Below, piece by piece: positions 42,463-51,518 of a stretch of DNA of 51,588 nucleotides. Numbering within the stretch: position 1 is the stretch's first letter; every line of letters begins with the position of its first letter. A program made the position numbers and the translations under genes. Origin of the DNA: Acidobacteriota bacterium (GTDB lineage Bacteria > Acidobacteriota > UBA6911); assembly GCA_016934295.1 (NCBI GenBank), contig JAFGTD010000044.1, positions 1 through 51,588 on the forward strand, in the 5' to 3' direction. The notes beneath the pieces were generated by a model. It did not search any database, was not told the origin of the DNA, and saw only the letters and a list, made by a program, of their open reading frames with translations.

Positions 42463-44184
42463 ATGAAGAGCGATGCCAATGATTTCAACCGTTCCATACT
42501 GCGGCAGCCTATCGGTCGCCGTACCCTGTTTCGCACAATGGCATTCACGGCCGGCGGACTGGCGGTCGGTTTTACCCCGGCATGCAAACCGGCATACAAT
42601 GAAACTCCGCCCGTCGATCCTTTGGTCCAAACTTCCTGCGGCAGAATCCGGGGTTACCTAAATCAGGGCATTTATACCTTCCGCGGCGTCCGATACGGCG
42701 CTTCCACCGCGGGACCGAACCGGTTTATGCCCCCGAAGCCGCCCGAACCCTGGACCGAGACCAGGGATGCATCCGGCTACGGTTACCGGGCGCCGCAGAC
42801 CAACCCGGCTACCGCGGGCGGCGCCGCGCCGGAATCCGAATTGACCAGGATTTTGTGGGCCTCCGACGGTTTCCGGGTAGCGCCCCCGGAGAGCGAAGAC
42901 TGTCTCTTTCTGAATATCTGGACACCCACTCTGGATCCGGCCGAAAAACGGCCGGTCATGGTCTGGCTGCACGGCGGCGGATTTTCCTCCGGTTCGTCAT
43001 CGGACCTGCTCTACGACGGCACCAACCTGGCGCGGCGCGGCGCCGTCATGGTGGGCGTCAATCACCGGCTGAATGTTTTCGGCTACACCCATTTCGGCGA
43101 TATCGGCGGTCCGGAATACGCGCATTCCGGCAACGCCGGTCAGCTGGACATCATCCTCGCCCTCAAGTGGGTGCGCGACAACATCGAACGGTTCGGAGGA
43201 GATCCCGACCGGGTCATGATCTTCGGCGAATCGGGCGGAGGCGCAAAAGTCTCCATGCTGCTGGCCAGTCCTCCGGCCGAAGGCCTGTTTCATGCGGCCG
43301 TCATCGAGAGCGGACCGGGAGTCCGGATGGGAGAACGGGACGAGGCGACAAAGGCGGCCGAAGTGCTGCTCGCCGAGCTGGGGATCGCGGCTAAAAACCT
43401 GCCCGAAATACACAAACTGCCCACTTCAACAATTCTGTCCGCCTACTTTGCAACAACCGCCAAGCTGGCCGGGCAGGGAGGCGGACGGGGCGCCTTCCGC
43501 CCGATACTCGATCCGGAGGTGCTCCCGGCGCACCCGTTTTATCCGACAGCCGCCACCTTTTCCGAAGACGTACCGGTCATGGTCGGATGGAACAAGACCG
43601 AACAGACGGCGTTTTCCCTGGGACAGGATGAACTCTGGTCCCTGGACGAAGCGGGAATGCGCGACAGGATAGAGAAGCTGGCCGGTCCCGATATGGACCG
43701 GCTGATTGAAGCTTATCGCCGGCAGTACCCGGACATATCCCCGTCCAGACTCTATTTTCTAGCCGCCAGCTATTCCGGAATGGGATCCGGCTCGGTCACG
43801 ATTGCCGAACGCAAGGCGGCTCTCGGAAAAGCGCCGGCGTACCTGTATCGACTCGATTGGGAAACGCCCGTCCTTGACGGAAAGCTGATCTCGCCGCACG
43901 GTCTGGAAATGCCGTTCGTGTTCGACAACGTCGAAGGCGGCGGTTTTGCATTGACGGGAGGCGGCGAGCAAGCGCAGAAGATGGCCGATACGCTGAGCGA
44001 AACCTGGATCGCCTTTGCCGCCTCCGGCAACCCGAACACGCCCAAAAGCGGGCTTCCCCAGTGGGATCCCTACGATGCGGAAAAGCGGCCCACGATGATT
44101 TTCGATACCGAAAGCCGGGTGGAGCTCGACCCGCTCAGGGAACAGCGCCTGATCTTTGAGGAATCTGCGGAAGACAATGAATAA
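42463..44184 (+). CDS. Type B carboxylesterase with Tat signal
   Basis: The start at the ATG at 42463 follows AGGAGG; the product is 573 aa. The signal has twin arginines (GRRTLFRTMAF, R19-R20) and a Cys at the cleavage region (TPAC, C41), so it may be a Tat lipoprotein. The esterase core is complete: oxyanion-hole LHGGGFSSGS, EDCLFLNIW, and the nucleophile S257 in FGESGGG. The catalytic His is in the segment ISPHGLEMPFVFDN, which is typical of the family. It hydrolyses carboxylic esters in the periplasm or at the surface. The gene stands alone and is convergent with the radical SAM gene, 6 nt apart. Confidence 0.9.
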   Translation: MKSDANDFNRSILRQPIGRRTLFRTMAFTAGGLAVGFTPACKPAYNETPPVDPLVQTSCGRIRGYLNQGIYTFRGVRYGASTAGPNRFMPPKPPEPWTETRDASGYGYRAPQTNPATAGGAAPESELTRILWASDGFRVAPPESEDCLFLNIWTPTLDPAEKRPVMVWLHGGGFSSGSSSDLLYDGTNLARRGAVMVGVNHRLNVFGYTHFGDIGGPEYAHSGNAGQLDIILALKWVRDNIERFGGDPDRVMIFGESGGGAKVSMLLASPPAEGLFHAAVIESGPGVRMGERDEATKAAEVLLAELGIAAKNLPEIHKLPTSTILSAYFATTAKLAGQGGGRGAFRPILDPEVLPAHPFYPTAATFSEDVPVMVGWNKTEQTAFSLGQDELWSLDEAGMRDRIEKLAGPDMDRLIEAYRRQYPDISPSRLYFLAASYSGMGSGSVTIAERKAALGKAPAYLYRLDWETPVLDGKLISPHGLEMPFVFDNVEGGGFALTGGGEQAQKMADTLSETWIAFAASGNPNTPKSGLPQWDPYDAEKRPTMIFDTESRVELDPLREQRLIFEESAEDNE

Positions 44185-44190
44185 CGGCGA

Positions 44191-45612
44191 CTACTCCGCG
44201 TTTCCCGCCGGCAGGGGCACGGCACGCCGTGTCCCTGATGCGGCGGCGGATGCATTCCCGGGTTTCCTCTGCGTCACTCCGTCTTTCCTCTTCGCGGGAT
44301 CGTACCCCTTGATATTCCACCGAACCACACGCCCGTAATACGCCACATTCAAGGCAATCGGATACAGCAGGGTCCGGAGCCCGCCCGGGCGCCGGATATG
44401 GCGCAGCAGCCTTCGGGCGATGCGCCACGGACGATAGAACTCGCGGGTCACCCAGTCGTGGCCTGCCTGCAAATCCTCCCGTTTCATTCTTTGCGGCCGG
44501 AAAACCACATTGTGAAAATCGTAGTGAGAATAATCGCGGTCCAGGATCCGACCGTCCATCGTTCGGTACCTGGATGTTCCAGGCAGGGGCGTGAAAATGG
44601 AGACCTGTATGATATCCACCTCCAGATTATCCAGCATATCGAGGGTGTAGCGGAATACTTCCGGTGTGTCGTTGTCGAAGCCGAAGACAATGCCCGCTTC
44701 AATGCCGATACCGTTGGAATGCAGCAATCGTATCGCTTCGCGATACTGATCCACCCGATGGCAGGTTTTGTGCACGGCATCCAGGTTGTCCCCTGAAAAA
44801 GTTTCCAGTCCAACGAACAGCCCGATACAGCCCGCTTCCGCCGCAAGCTTCACAAAATCGGGATCCTCCGCAACGGCCAGTGTGGACTGGGTAATCCACT
44901 TCTTTTTGAGAGGAATCAATGCATGGAAAAGATCCCGCGCGTAGTTTTTATCCGCAGTTAAATTATCATCCACAAAGATAAAGAAGTTCTCCGGCATGGC
45001 CGCTACTTCATCCCGGACCTCTTCTACAGGGCGATATCTCTGCGATTGATGGTGAAACGCGGCAACCGAACAGAAGTCGCAACTGTTGGCGCACCCCCGC
45101 GTCGCCTGAACCGCCTGGATGGTCCCGTAGTTTTTCCCCTTCAGAAGGCGGCGGGGCGGCTGCTTCAAACCCTTTAATGAAGGCGGAGATTCATTCTTAT
45201 AAATGCCCTGCAGCCGGCCTTTCGCGGCATCCTCCAGCACCCTCGGCCAGATCCCTTCGGCATCTTCCATCACTACGGCGTCCGCGTGGAGCATGGCCTC
45301 TTCCGAACAGAAGGTGGGGTGCATGCCGCCCAATACCACGGGGACACCCTTTTTTCTGAACTGCGCGGATATCTCGTACGCGCGCTGCGCCACCGCTGTC
45401 ATGCACGTGATGCCGACGAGGTCGAAATCCTCTTCCCACGGGATGTCGTCCACCTGCTCGTCTACAATCCTTATTTCGACATCCGGCGGAGTCTCGGCCG
45501 CCACACTTAATAAACTGAGCAGCGAAAAACGGAAGGCTTTCCCTCTGAATAGGCCGGAACCCCCTATTTTCTTCCATCTGCCGGATGCCGGCGCAATCAA
45601 CAGAATTTTCAT
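44191..45612 (-). CDS. B12-binding domain radical SAM protein
   Basis: The 473 aa protein has AAAGGAG before its ATG. The N-terminal cobalamin-binding-like domain (about 1-140, LLIAPASGRWKKIGGSG, VVLGGMHPTF) lacks a DxHxxG base-off motif. The radical SAM core has C174, C178 and C181 in TRGCANSCDFCS (Cx3Cx2C), GLETF for SAM/Ser contacts, and a later FTPLPGTSRY. The C-terminal basic segment resembles the DUF4070-type tail. Such enzymes carry out methyl transfers or rearrangements on lipids, hopanoids or antibiotics; the substrate is open. Confidence 0.87.
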   Translation of the reverse strand: MKILLIAPASGRWKKIGGSGLFRGKAFRFSLLSLLSVAAETPPDVEIRIVDEQVDDIPWEEDFDLVGITCMTAVAQRAYEISAQFRKKGVPVVLGGMHPTFCSEEAMLHADAVVMEDAEGIWPRVLEDAAKGRLQGIYKNESPPSLKGLKQPPRRLLKGKNYGTIQAVQATRGCANSCDFCSVAAFHHQSQRYRPVEEVRDEVAAMPENFFIFVDDNLTADKNYARDLFHALIPLKKKWITQSTLAVAEDPDFVKLAAEAGCIGLFVGLETFSGDNLDAVHKTCHRVDQYREAIRLLHSNGIGIEAGIVFGFDNDTPEVFRYTLDMLDNLEVDIIQVSIFTPLPGTSRYRTMDGRILDRDYSHYDFHNVVFRPQRMKREDLQAGHDWVTREFYRPWRIARRLLRHIRRPGGLRTLLYPIALNVAYYGRVVRWNIKGYDPAKRKDGVTQRKPGNASAAASGTRRAVPLPAGNAE

Positions 45613-45716
45613 GGCTGTCTCCTTTCGCTTACCTTAAGAGCGCAAGGAGCATGCCAAGGGAGCCACATCAAGACTAAATCATTGTATAAAAAGGATTTAC
45701 GTTAATACTTCGGGCG

Positions 45717-45748
45717 ATATTTCAGAATTTTTCTGCATTCTGAAATAT
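45717..45748. promoter_or_regulatory. 12-bp perfect inverted repeat, candidate operator
   Basis: ATATTTCAGAAT (45717-45728) and its exact complement ATTCTGAAATAT (45737-45748) are separated by 8 nt. The repeat lies about 105 nt upstream of the radical SAM gene start and 45 nt beyond the nitroreductase stop codon. It has no following T-run, so an operator is more likely than a terminator. The shared TTCAG/CTGAA cores recall the 38.2 kb palindrome. Confidence 0.55.
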
Positions 45749-45791
45749 CATGAAATGCAGGCCGGTATTCATGGAATGTACATTGGCGGAA

Positions 45792-46376
45792 TTATAACAG
45801 GATTTCCCTGAGTTCTTTTCTAGGCGTGCGGGAGGGCAGCCTAGCGGCATACCCCATTGTTATGACAAACGGAATTATCAGGTTCCCGGGAATTTCAAGC
45901 GCCTCGTGAAGCACCGCCTCTTCGATCAACCCGATATAGCTCGTTCCCAGTCCCAGTTCGGTGGCTCGCAGGACCATGAATGCGGAAGCGATGGACAGAT
46001 CCCGGAGGGCTCTTGCGGCCGCTTTTTCTTCAACAATGCGGAACATGGCCTTGCGTTCAACAGGATCTTCGGGGACCGTCCCGTCCTCAACCTGGTTTTC
46101 ACCCCCGTACCTTCCGGCGTAGGCGGCAGGGTCCGTGCAGCAGACGACGATGGCAGGCGCCTGGTAGACAAAGTCCTGCGGAAACGCCTTTTTCCGCTTC
46201 AATTTTTCGACGGTTTCCCGGTCCCGCACAATGCGGAACCGCCAGGGCTGGGCGTTGCAGCCGCTGGGAGCGCGCCGCGCGGCGTCTAATATTTCGTCGA
46301 TGACTTTATCGGGGACTTTCTTCCCGTCATACCAGCGGATGCTCCGCCGATTCTCAATCGCCTCTTTCACATCCAT
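45792..46376 (-). CDS. Nitroreductase family flavoprotein
   Basis: The 194 aa protein has a GGAGGAAAGG site upstream of its ATG. The NTR family pattern is clear: AIENRRSIRWYDGKKVP, DAARRAPSGCNAQPWRF (FMN binding), DLSIASAFMVLRATELGLGT and ITMGYA near the end. These are FMN-dependent NAD(P)H oxidoreductases acting on nitro compounds, quinones or dehalogenation substrates. An insertion around 85-115 (YAGRYGGENQVEDGTVPED) lengthens the usual linker. It is 34 nt from the ABC permease gene on the same strand and possibly in one operon with it. Confidence 0.88.
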   Translation of the reverse strand: MDVKEAIENRRSIRWYDGKKVPDKVIDEILDAARRAPSGCNAQPWRFRIVRDRETVEKLKRKKAFPQDFVYQAPAIVVCCTDPAAYAGRYGGENQVEDGTVPEDPVERKAMFRIVEEKAAARALRDLSIASAFMVLRATELGLGTSYIGLIEEAVLHEALEIPGNLIIPFVITMGYAARLPSRTPRKELREILL

Positions 46377-46410
46377 AATACGCGGGACCTTTCCTCCTTA
46401 ACCTATTGGA

Positions 46411-47781
46411 TTATGCGGAGCGGACCCATCGCAGGAGGGTTCTGAAATTGGGCGGCTTGCCGAACATCAGCAGGCCGATCCGGAAAATTTTGGCCGTAAA
46501 CCACACCGCTCCGATTACGGAACCGAATCCGATCAGGATCGAAAGCCATACCTGCCACAACGGCGGCGGGGAACTGGAAGCCATGCGCAGCAGTATGGCG
46601 AAGGTGTTTACGGGGGGGATGAAACTCACGACGACGCTCAATACCGAGTCCGGGCTGCGGGAAATCGGGAACCAGAGAATCCACGGGACCATAAACGTAA
46701 GCGACAGCGGCATCATCAGCCCCTGTGCTTCCTTCATATCGTTGACCGCGGATCCTACCGCCATCATGAGGGAACCCATCACCAGGTAGGTGATTACGAA
46801 AAACAGCAGGAGATAGAAAATCAGGGAGAAATCGAAAAGGCCGACCATGGCGAAAGAGGAAAGGAGGAAGACTCCCATCAGGATATAGAGTCCCATGCCG
46901 ATCATGCTGGCCCCCATCTGCCCCATGAGTTTGCCCGCCATCAGTTCCATCGGGGACACGGCGGAAAGGAGAACTTCGACCACCCGGCTCGATTTCTCCT
47001 CAACCATCGTGGTCAGCAGCTGCCCCCCTCCTCCCATGACGCCCATCAGCAGCAGAAAACCGAATGCCAAAGGCAGCAGAGTATTGAATCCCTGGACCGT
47101 CTGCCGCTGATCCGTTTGCGTTACCGTCACCGACCGGACGGAAGGAACGCCGAGAATGGAATAGATCTCCGACCCGTCGAGCGCGCTCCTGTTGAGGCGG
47201 GCGTTGACAATGGCGTTTTTCAGGCCATCCTGGATTTCGCTCCTGGCCATGTCCGACAGGTTGGGGGAGACGTAAAAATCATAGGTGCCGTACTCCGGAC
47301 TTTCGCCGGTTGGCTGCACCGCATTGGGGTGAATCACGGCAATCGCGAGATGGGGCATGTCTTTCGGCTGAATGTTCAGCCAGGCTTTCTCTTTTTCGAT
47401 GTCCGTGCCTGCAGGCCGCGTCAGGATGCGAAGATCGGGAAGCGGGGTCAGGTTTAATCCTATATCCCCGGCAGGCATTTTATCGGCCAGATCTCGAACC
47501 TGCTGCGGCACTTTGGCCAGAGCTTCTTTCGCAGCCTGTTCGCGGCGCTGTCTGATTTTTTCCGGATCGTAGGCATCGCGCAATCCCGGAAGAACCTGCC
47601 CGGTCGGATCAATAACGATGATTTCGCCTTTCAATTGATAATCCTTGGGATTGAACAGGCGCGGCCCGAGCCAGGCAAACAGCGCAATCAACGCCGGCAG
47701 GAACAGGAGGCCGAAAACGAATGCGCGTGTTCCGACGGTGGCGACGAATTCCCGTTTCGCGACTAAAAGTATGTTTCTCAT
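46411..47781 (-). CDS. ABC-2 type transporter permease (NatB-like)
   Basis: The 456 aa protein has an N-terminal membrane segment (about 20-40), a long extracytoplasmic domain (about 45-260) and five to six C-terminal membrane segments. GFLLLMGVMGGGGQLLTTMV and EEKSSRVVEVLLSAVSPMEL are the ABC-2 permease landmarks of the NatB/YhaP type. Its ATG overlaps the stop of the ATPase gene by 4 nt, so the two make one exporter. NatAB-like systems export Na+ or antimicrobial compounds; the cargo here is unknown. Confidence 0.88.
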   Translation of the reverse strand: MRNILLVAKREFVATVGTRAFVFGLLFLPALIALFAWLGPRLFNPKDYQLKGEIIVIDPTGQVLPGLRDAYDPEKIRQRREQAAKEALAKVPQQVRDLADKMPAGDIGLNLTPLPDLRILTRPAGTDIEKEKAWLNIQPKDMPHLAIAVIHPNAVQPTGESPEYGTYDFYVSPNLSDMARSEIQDGLKNAIVNARLNRSALDGSEIYSILGVPSVRSVTVTQTDQRQTVQGFNTLLPLAFGFLLLMGVMGGGGQLLTTMVEEKSSRVVEVLLSAVSPMELMAGKLMGQMGASMIGMGLYILMGVFLLSSFAMVGLFDFSLIFYLLLFFVITYLVMGSLMMAVGSAVNDMKEAQGLMMPLSLTFMVPWILWFPISRSPDSVLSVVVSFIPPVNTFAILLRMASSSPPPLWQVWLSILIGFGSVIGAVWFTAKIFRIGLLMFGKPPNFRTLLRWVRSA

Positions 47782-48758
47782 GAAGCTGCGCCTCCATTCC
47801 CTGTTCTGGCCAGATCCCGTCTCAGTTTCTCCCGATCTTCAGCCGAGTCCGTTGCCGTCGAGACAAGGCGGATAAAAATATCTTCAAGGCGCGGACGGGA
47901 CAATTCGAGCCGGGCGGGCGGTTCCATGTCGATGATGCGGTGCATCACCTCCGCGGGATCCGTATTGTCGGCAAGCTGGATTTTATAGCCGGCCTCGCTC
48001 CGGTCCATCCGCTCAACGCCCGGCAGCTGCAGGGTACCCGACACATCGGCATTCGAGTCGAGAGGCTCGTATTCGATGGCACTGGTATCGTATTGGTTGC
48101 GAATATTTGTGAGATCCTGATCCATCACTTTGCAGCCCTGGTGGACCATGACCACATGCCGGCATATCTCCTCGGCCTGGGGCATGACATGGGTGGAAAA
48201 TAGAATGGTCGCCCCGCGCCCGTGTTCCTCCAGCACCAGGTCGCGCAGAAGCCGCATGCTGACCGGATCCAATCCGCTGAACGGCTCATCTAGAATTAAC
48301 AGGTCCGGTTTGTGAATGATAGCCGCGACAAACTGGACCTTCTGGAGCATCCCCTTGGAAAGCTCCTCGCAACGTTTCTTTTCGATTCCGCCGAGACCGA
48401 CCCGCTCCAGGTAAGTTTTGATTCGTTTACTCAGGTCCGGCTCCCGCACTCCTTTCAGGCTGCCTATATACTGCAGAAAGGCGCCGACCCGCATTTTCCG
48501 GTACACGCCCCGCTCTTCGGGGAGATAGCCGATCCTGTTCTTGGCTTCCAGCGCCGACGGGTAATTCAGGACTGAAATATCCCCGGAATCGGGGAAAAGA
48601 ATCGACATGATCAACCGGATTGCCGTTGTTTTCCCTGCGCCGTTTGGACCGATGAATCCGTATAGACCGCCATAGGGAATAACAAGATCCAGGTCCCGGA
48701 CCGCGGCGACCCGGCCGAACGTTTTCGTTACATTTTTTAGCTCAACAGCAGCATCCAT
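47778..48758 (-). CDS. ABC transporter ATP-binding protein (NatA-like)
   Basis: The 326 aa protein has Walker A GPNGAGKT (37-44), Walker B LLILDEPF and the H-loop STHVM. The signature motif is degenerate (LSKGMLQK instead of LSGGQ), which is common in NatA-like members. The C-terminal 100 residues form a DUF4162-like domain (NIRNQYDTSAIEYEPLD ... LEDIFIRLV). It powers the permease encoded in the overlapping next gene. It is the first gene of the leftward unit that may continue into the nitroreductase gene. Confidence 0.92.
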   Translation of the reverse strand: MDAAVELKNVTKTFGRVAAVRDLDLVIPYGGLYGFIGPNGAGKTTAIRLIMSILFPDSGDISVLNYPSALEAKNRIGYLPEERGVYRKMRVGAFLQYIGSLKGVREPDLSKRIKTYLERVGLGGIEKKRCEELSKGMLQKVQFVAAIIHKPDLLILDEPFSGLDPVSMRLLRDLVLEEHGRGATILFSTHVMPQAEEICRHVVMVHQGCKVMDQDLTNIRNQYDTSAIEYEPLDSNADVSGTLQLPGVERMDRSEAGYKIQLADNTDPAEVMHRIIDMEPPARLELSRPRLEDIFIRLVSTATDSAEDREKLRRDLARTGNGGAAS

Positions 48759-48878
48759 AATCCGCCCGTTTCTTTATTGGTATAGGGAAATCGGAATATT
48801 GTTTATGCTTCCCCATCATATAGCGACATCACACACTCTACGATGGAAACCGGAAAATAGTTGCACTCCCGCCGATGA

Positions 48879-49418
48879 AAATATGGACGATTCTGGGAAT
48901 CCCGCTTCAAGTGCCAGGTTCTGCTCGATAATGCCGCCATTGCCGCCTGCATGGTATATGTCGACCTGAATCCCGTTCGCGCTCTCGTGGCGCCGACACC
49001 CGAAAAAAGCGACTTCACCGGCATTCAGCAGAGGATTCGCGCCTTTCAAAAACAAACGATGACTGAGGGATTGCAACAACAAGGCATTTCCGACGTGTCA
49101 ACATGCCGGCTATGTCCAATCCCGGCATCAACGGATCCAAACGGCATTCTGCCGATGACGGAAACCGAATATTTCGATCTCGTAGACAGGTCGGGCCGAT
49201 TGGTTCGCTCGGATAAGCGGGGAGCTATTGACGCCAAGCTTGAACCGATCCTCCAGCGTATGGGAATCAAACCGGAAGCCTGGGCAGATACTGTGTTTCG
49301 TTTTGGAGACAAATTTGGCCTTGCCGCAGGACTCTTTTCCAATCTGCGTGATTTTGCCAAACGGATAGGCAGGCAATGGTTCTCGGGTTATTCCTCGGCT
49401 CGAACCTCTTTCATTTAA
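48879..49418 (+). pseudogene. Truncated Y1/REP-type transposase remnant
   Basis: After an in-frame TGA at 48876-48878 the frame reads GRFWESRFKCQVLLDNAAIA, ACMVYVDLNPVRA and then a C-terminal extension. GRFW...RFKCQ...DLNPVRA is the second half of IS200-like/REP-associated transposases, including the catalytic Tyr segment (YVDLNPVRA). The N-terminal half with the HUH motif is absent. It differs in family branch from the intact RAYT at 50790. Confidence 0.78.
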
Positions 49419-49633
49419 TCGCCGCTCGCTCCGTACAACCTGACAGATTTCATACTTTCAGTATCTTTACTTTTGGACATTGTCGTTTCTAAAGATAGTT
49501 TTCGGTAATTTCGAATAAGTTACAAACCACTGCAATTTAGAATTTCGCGTACTTTGCGCACTGACAACCCTTTCTGGCATCGATTTCCTCCTTTCAGCGG
49601 ATTAAGGGCTTAAAACCCAAACCCGAATAACTC

Positions 49634-49662
49634 TAGAACTGCTCGCAATTCGGCGATACAAT
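49634..49662 (+). promoter_or_regulatory. Candidate promoter giving a leaderless mntA transcript
   Basis: TACAAT at 49657-49662 lies 17 nt after TAGAAC (49634-49639). The expected transcription start, about 7 nt later, coincides with the GTG start at 49669. No Shine-Dalgarno precedes that GTG, which fits leaderless initiation. The -35 match is weak. Confidence 0.35.
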
Positions 49663-49668
49663 GTCGCA

Positions 49669-50106
49669 GTGAGTCTACCGACATTAAAATCCATTGAACG
49701 CAGCATCAAACGCTGTGTCGTCGGGCGTAAAGAGATTCAGGCAGCGTACGTCTTCGGTTCGGCCGCCAGAGAAAGAATGCGACACGACAGCGATATCGAC
49801 GTCGCGGTTCTTCTGAACGAGAAGGTTCCCGGTTCAAAATTTGTCGATATCCGGTTGAGGCTGATGACCGATCTTGGTTCTGCCTTACGCCGATCTGATA
49901 TCGATGTAGCCGTACTGAATCAAGCCACGCCGCTATTGGCCCATCGGGTGTTGTCTAAGGGCAAACTCGTATTTGAGAGATCCGCTTCGGCGCGAATCCG
50001 ATTTCAGGTCCAGACCGCAAACCGGTACCAAGACCTGATTCCGATGTACGAAATCCACATGCGTTACTTCAAGAAGAGCGTCCGGGAGGGTCGCATCATT
50101 GGTTGA
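49669..50106 (+). CDS. mntA: MntA-type nucleotidyltransferase antitoxin
   Basis: The 145 aa protein starts at a GTG. The minimal nucleotidyltransferase motif GSx10DxD is exact (G30, S31, D42, D44 in FGSAARERMRHDSDIDVAVL), and DIDVAVLN later supplies the third acidic residue (IDVAVL at about 78-83). In HepT/MntA modules this protein adds AMP to a tyrosine of the HEPN toxin and so blocks it. It overlaps the HEPN gene by 8 nt, the standard arrangement, and sits between two transposase genes. Confidence 0.88.
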   Translation: MSLPTLKSIERSIKRCVVGRKEIQAAYVFGSAARERMRHDSDIDVAVLLNEKVPGSKFVDIRLRLMTDLGSALRRSDIDVAVLNQATPLLAHRVLSKGKLVFERSASARIRFQVQTANRYQDLIPMYEIHMRYFKKSVREGRIIG

Positions 50107-50515
50107 CCGCTACGTTGTTCAAGCCCGCATCGCTAAAATCCGTGAGTACCTTGCACTGCTGCGGAGGATCCGCATATTGGCGGATGAAGAAAAGTTTTTA
50201 AATGACCCGCTGATTTACGGCAGCGCCGAGCGATACCTGCAGCTTGCAATCCAAAGCGTGCTTGATATCAGCAACCATATCGTCGCCGACATGAAACTCA
50301 GCCTGCCGGCAGATAATCGGGAACTCTTCGAGCTTCTAGCGAAGCATAAAATAGTGCCCGCGGCGCTCTCAAAAAAGATGATCGCCATGGCCGGTTTTCG
50401 AAACATCCTGGTCCACGAGTATCTCGAAATAGATCGCAAGCGAGTATACCGCACACTCAAGAAGGACCTCGGCGATTTCGAAAAATTCATCAGGGCCACG
50501 GCTAGGTTGCTTTGA
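50099..50515 (+). CDS. hepT: HepT-type HEPN RNase toxin
   Basis: The 138 aa protein starts at a TTG overlapping mntA, with GGGAGGG 9 nt upstream. It is an all-helical HEPN/DUF86 protein. The Rx4HxY RNase motif is R101, H106 and Y108 (RNILVHEYLE), with the tyrosine being the known AMPylation target. Upstream GSAERYLQLAIQSVLDISNH is the DUF86 signature. It cleaves RNA when not AMPylated by MntA. Type VII toxin-antitoxin pair. Confidence 0.88.
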   Translation: MVDRYVVQARIAKIREYLALLRRIRILADEEKFLNDPLIYGSAERYLQLAIQSVLDISNHIVADMKLSLPADNRELFELLAKHKIVPAALSKKMIAMAGFRNILVHEYLEIDRKRVYRTLKKDLGDFEKFIRATARLL

Positions 50516-50729
50516 TATATCTCCTCCCTCACGGTACAGGACATCACTTTTTATTTCCAATCCAAAGTCAGATCCTGCAATGGGCGAAAGCCGTTTGAAA
50601 AAATAAATGTGCGCACATTCTTCGCAATATTCTTAACGTGTTCAATATTGGTAATATTGGGGTCGGACCATAAGAAATAGTTGTCAACAAAGAGGATACC
50701 TCCATTAGAAGTGTAGAAAATGGCCATTA

Positions 50730-50759
50730 GACGCAGAAAAAGGGCCCTTTTTCTGCGTC
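50730..50759. repeat. Perfect 30-bp palindrome upstream of transposase
   Basis: GACGCAGAAAAAGGG (50730-50744) is followed directly by its exact reverse complement (50745-50759). It is inside the element, 31 nt before the transposase ATG. REP-type hairpins are the binding and cleavage substrates of RAYTs, so this may be the element's recognition site or a shield against readthrough. Confidence 0.85.
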
Positions 50760-50789
50760 CAAGAACAGAAAGCCCAAGGAGGTGCCTCA

Positions 50790-51518
50790 ATGCCGCGTGC
50801 GAATCGCTATATCCTTCCCGGATATACCTACCACCTGACCCACCGATGCCATAATCGTAAATTCCTTCTTCGCTGCAGAACCGACAGAATCGAATATTGG
50901 CACCGTTTAAGAAAGAACGTGAGTAAACACCGGATATCATTGTTCGACTTCTGCATCACGAGCAATCATGTTCACCTGCTTGGAATCTGCAGACGAGAAG
51001 GAGACATCAGCCGCTTTATGCAGCAGTTGGAAGGCGAGTTCGCCGACTTTTACAACAATCGTAAAACCCGTACAGGTTCTTTCTGGGGAGAGCGTTTCCA
51101 CTGTACCATGATTGAAAACAACGAACACCTTTGGAATTGCCTGCGATACATCGACCTCAACATGGTTCGTGCCGGAGTCGTCACTCATCCAGGTTCATGG
51201 CCCTGGTGCGGTTACCATGAACTTGTCGGCGAGCGCAAGCGTTATCGCTTGCTCGATATCGGCAGTCTTGTCGTACTACTCGGATTGCAGGACAGGGAAT
51301 CTCTGGCTGAGTTTCACCGGCAACACATTGATGAAGCCATTAAAAACCAGCAGTTGAATCGCGAAGCTGTCTGGACTGAAAGCATTGCTGTTGGCAGCAA
51401 GGAATTTTTAGAAGGAATCGTCACGAAGAATAAGCGGAGAAAGAAGTTCTATATATCTAAAACTGAAGACGGAACCTCATATATCAAAGAAGATTTATCT
51501 AAATTCGTTTATAGATAG
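50790..51518 (+). CDS. REP-associated tyrosine transposase (RAYT, Y1/HUH)
   Basis: The 242 aa protein has AAGGAGG upstream. The Y1 transposase core is intact: YHLTHRCHNR near the N-terminus, the HUH motif as H60-V61-H62 (SNHVHLLG), SFWGERFHCTMI, and the catalytic Tyr Y120 in LRYIDLNMVRAG. RAYTs cleave single-stranded DNA at REP hairpins and are usually single-copy domesticated genes rather than selfish IS elements. Its flanks match the small element at 18.5 kb, which it could mobilise. No frameshift is seen, so it is likely functional. Confidence 0.9.
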   Translation: MPRANRYILPGYTYHLTHRCHNRKFLLRCRTDRIEYWHRLRKNVSKHRISLFDFCITSNHVHLLGICRREGDISRFMQQLEGEFADFYNNRKTRTGSFWGERFHCTMIENNEHLWNCLRYIDLNMVRAGVVTHPGSWPWCGYHELVGERKRYRLLDIGSLVVLLGLQDRESLAEFHRQHIDEAIKNQQLNREAVWTESIAVGSKEFLEGIVTKNKRRKKFYISKTEDGTSYIKEDLSKFVYR

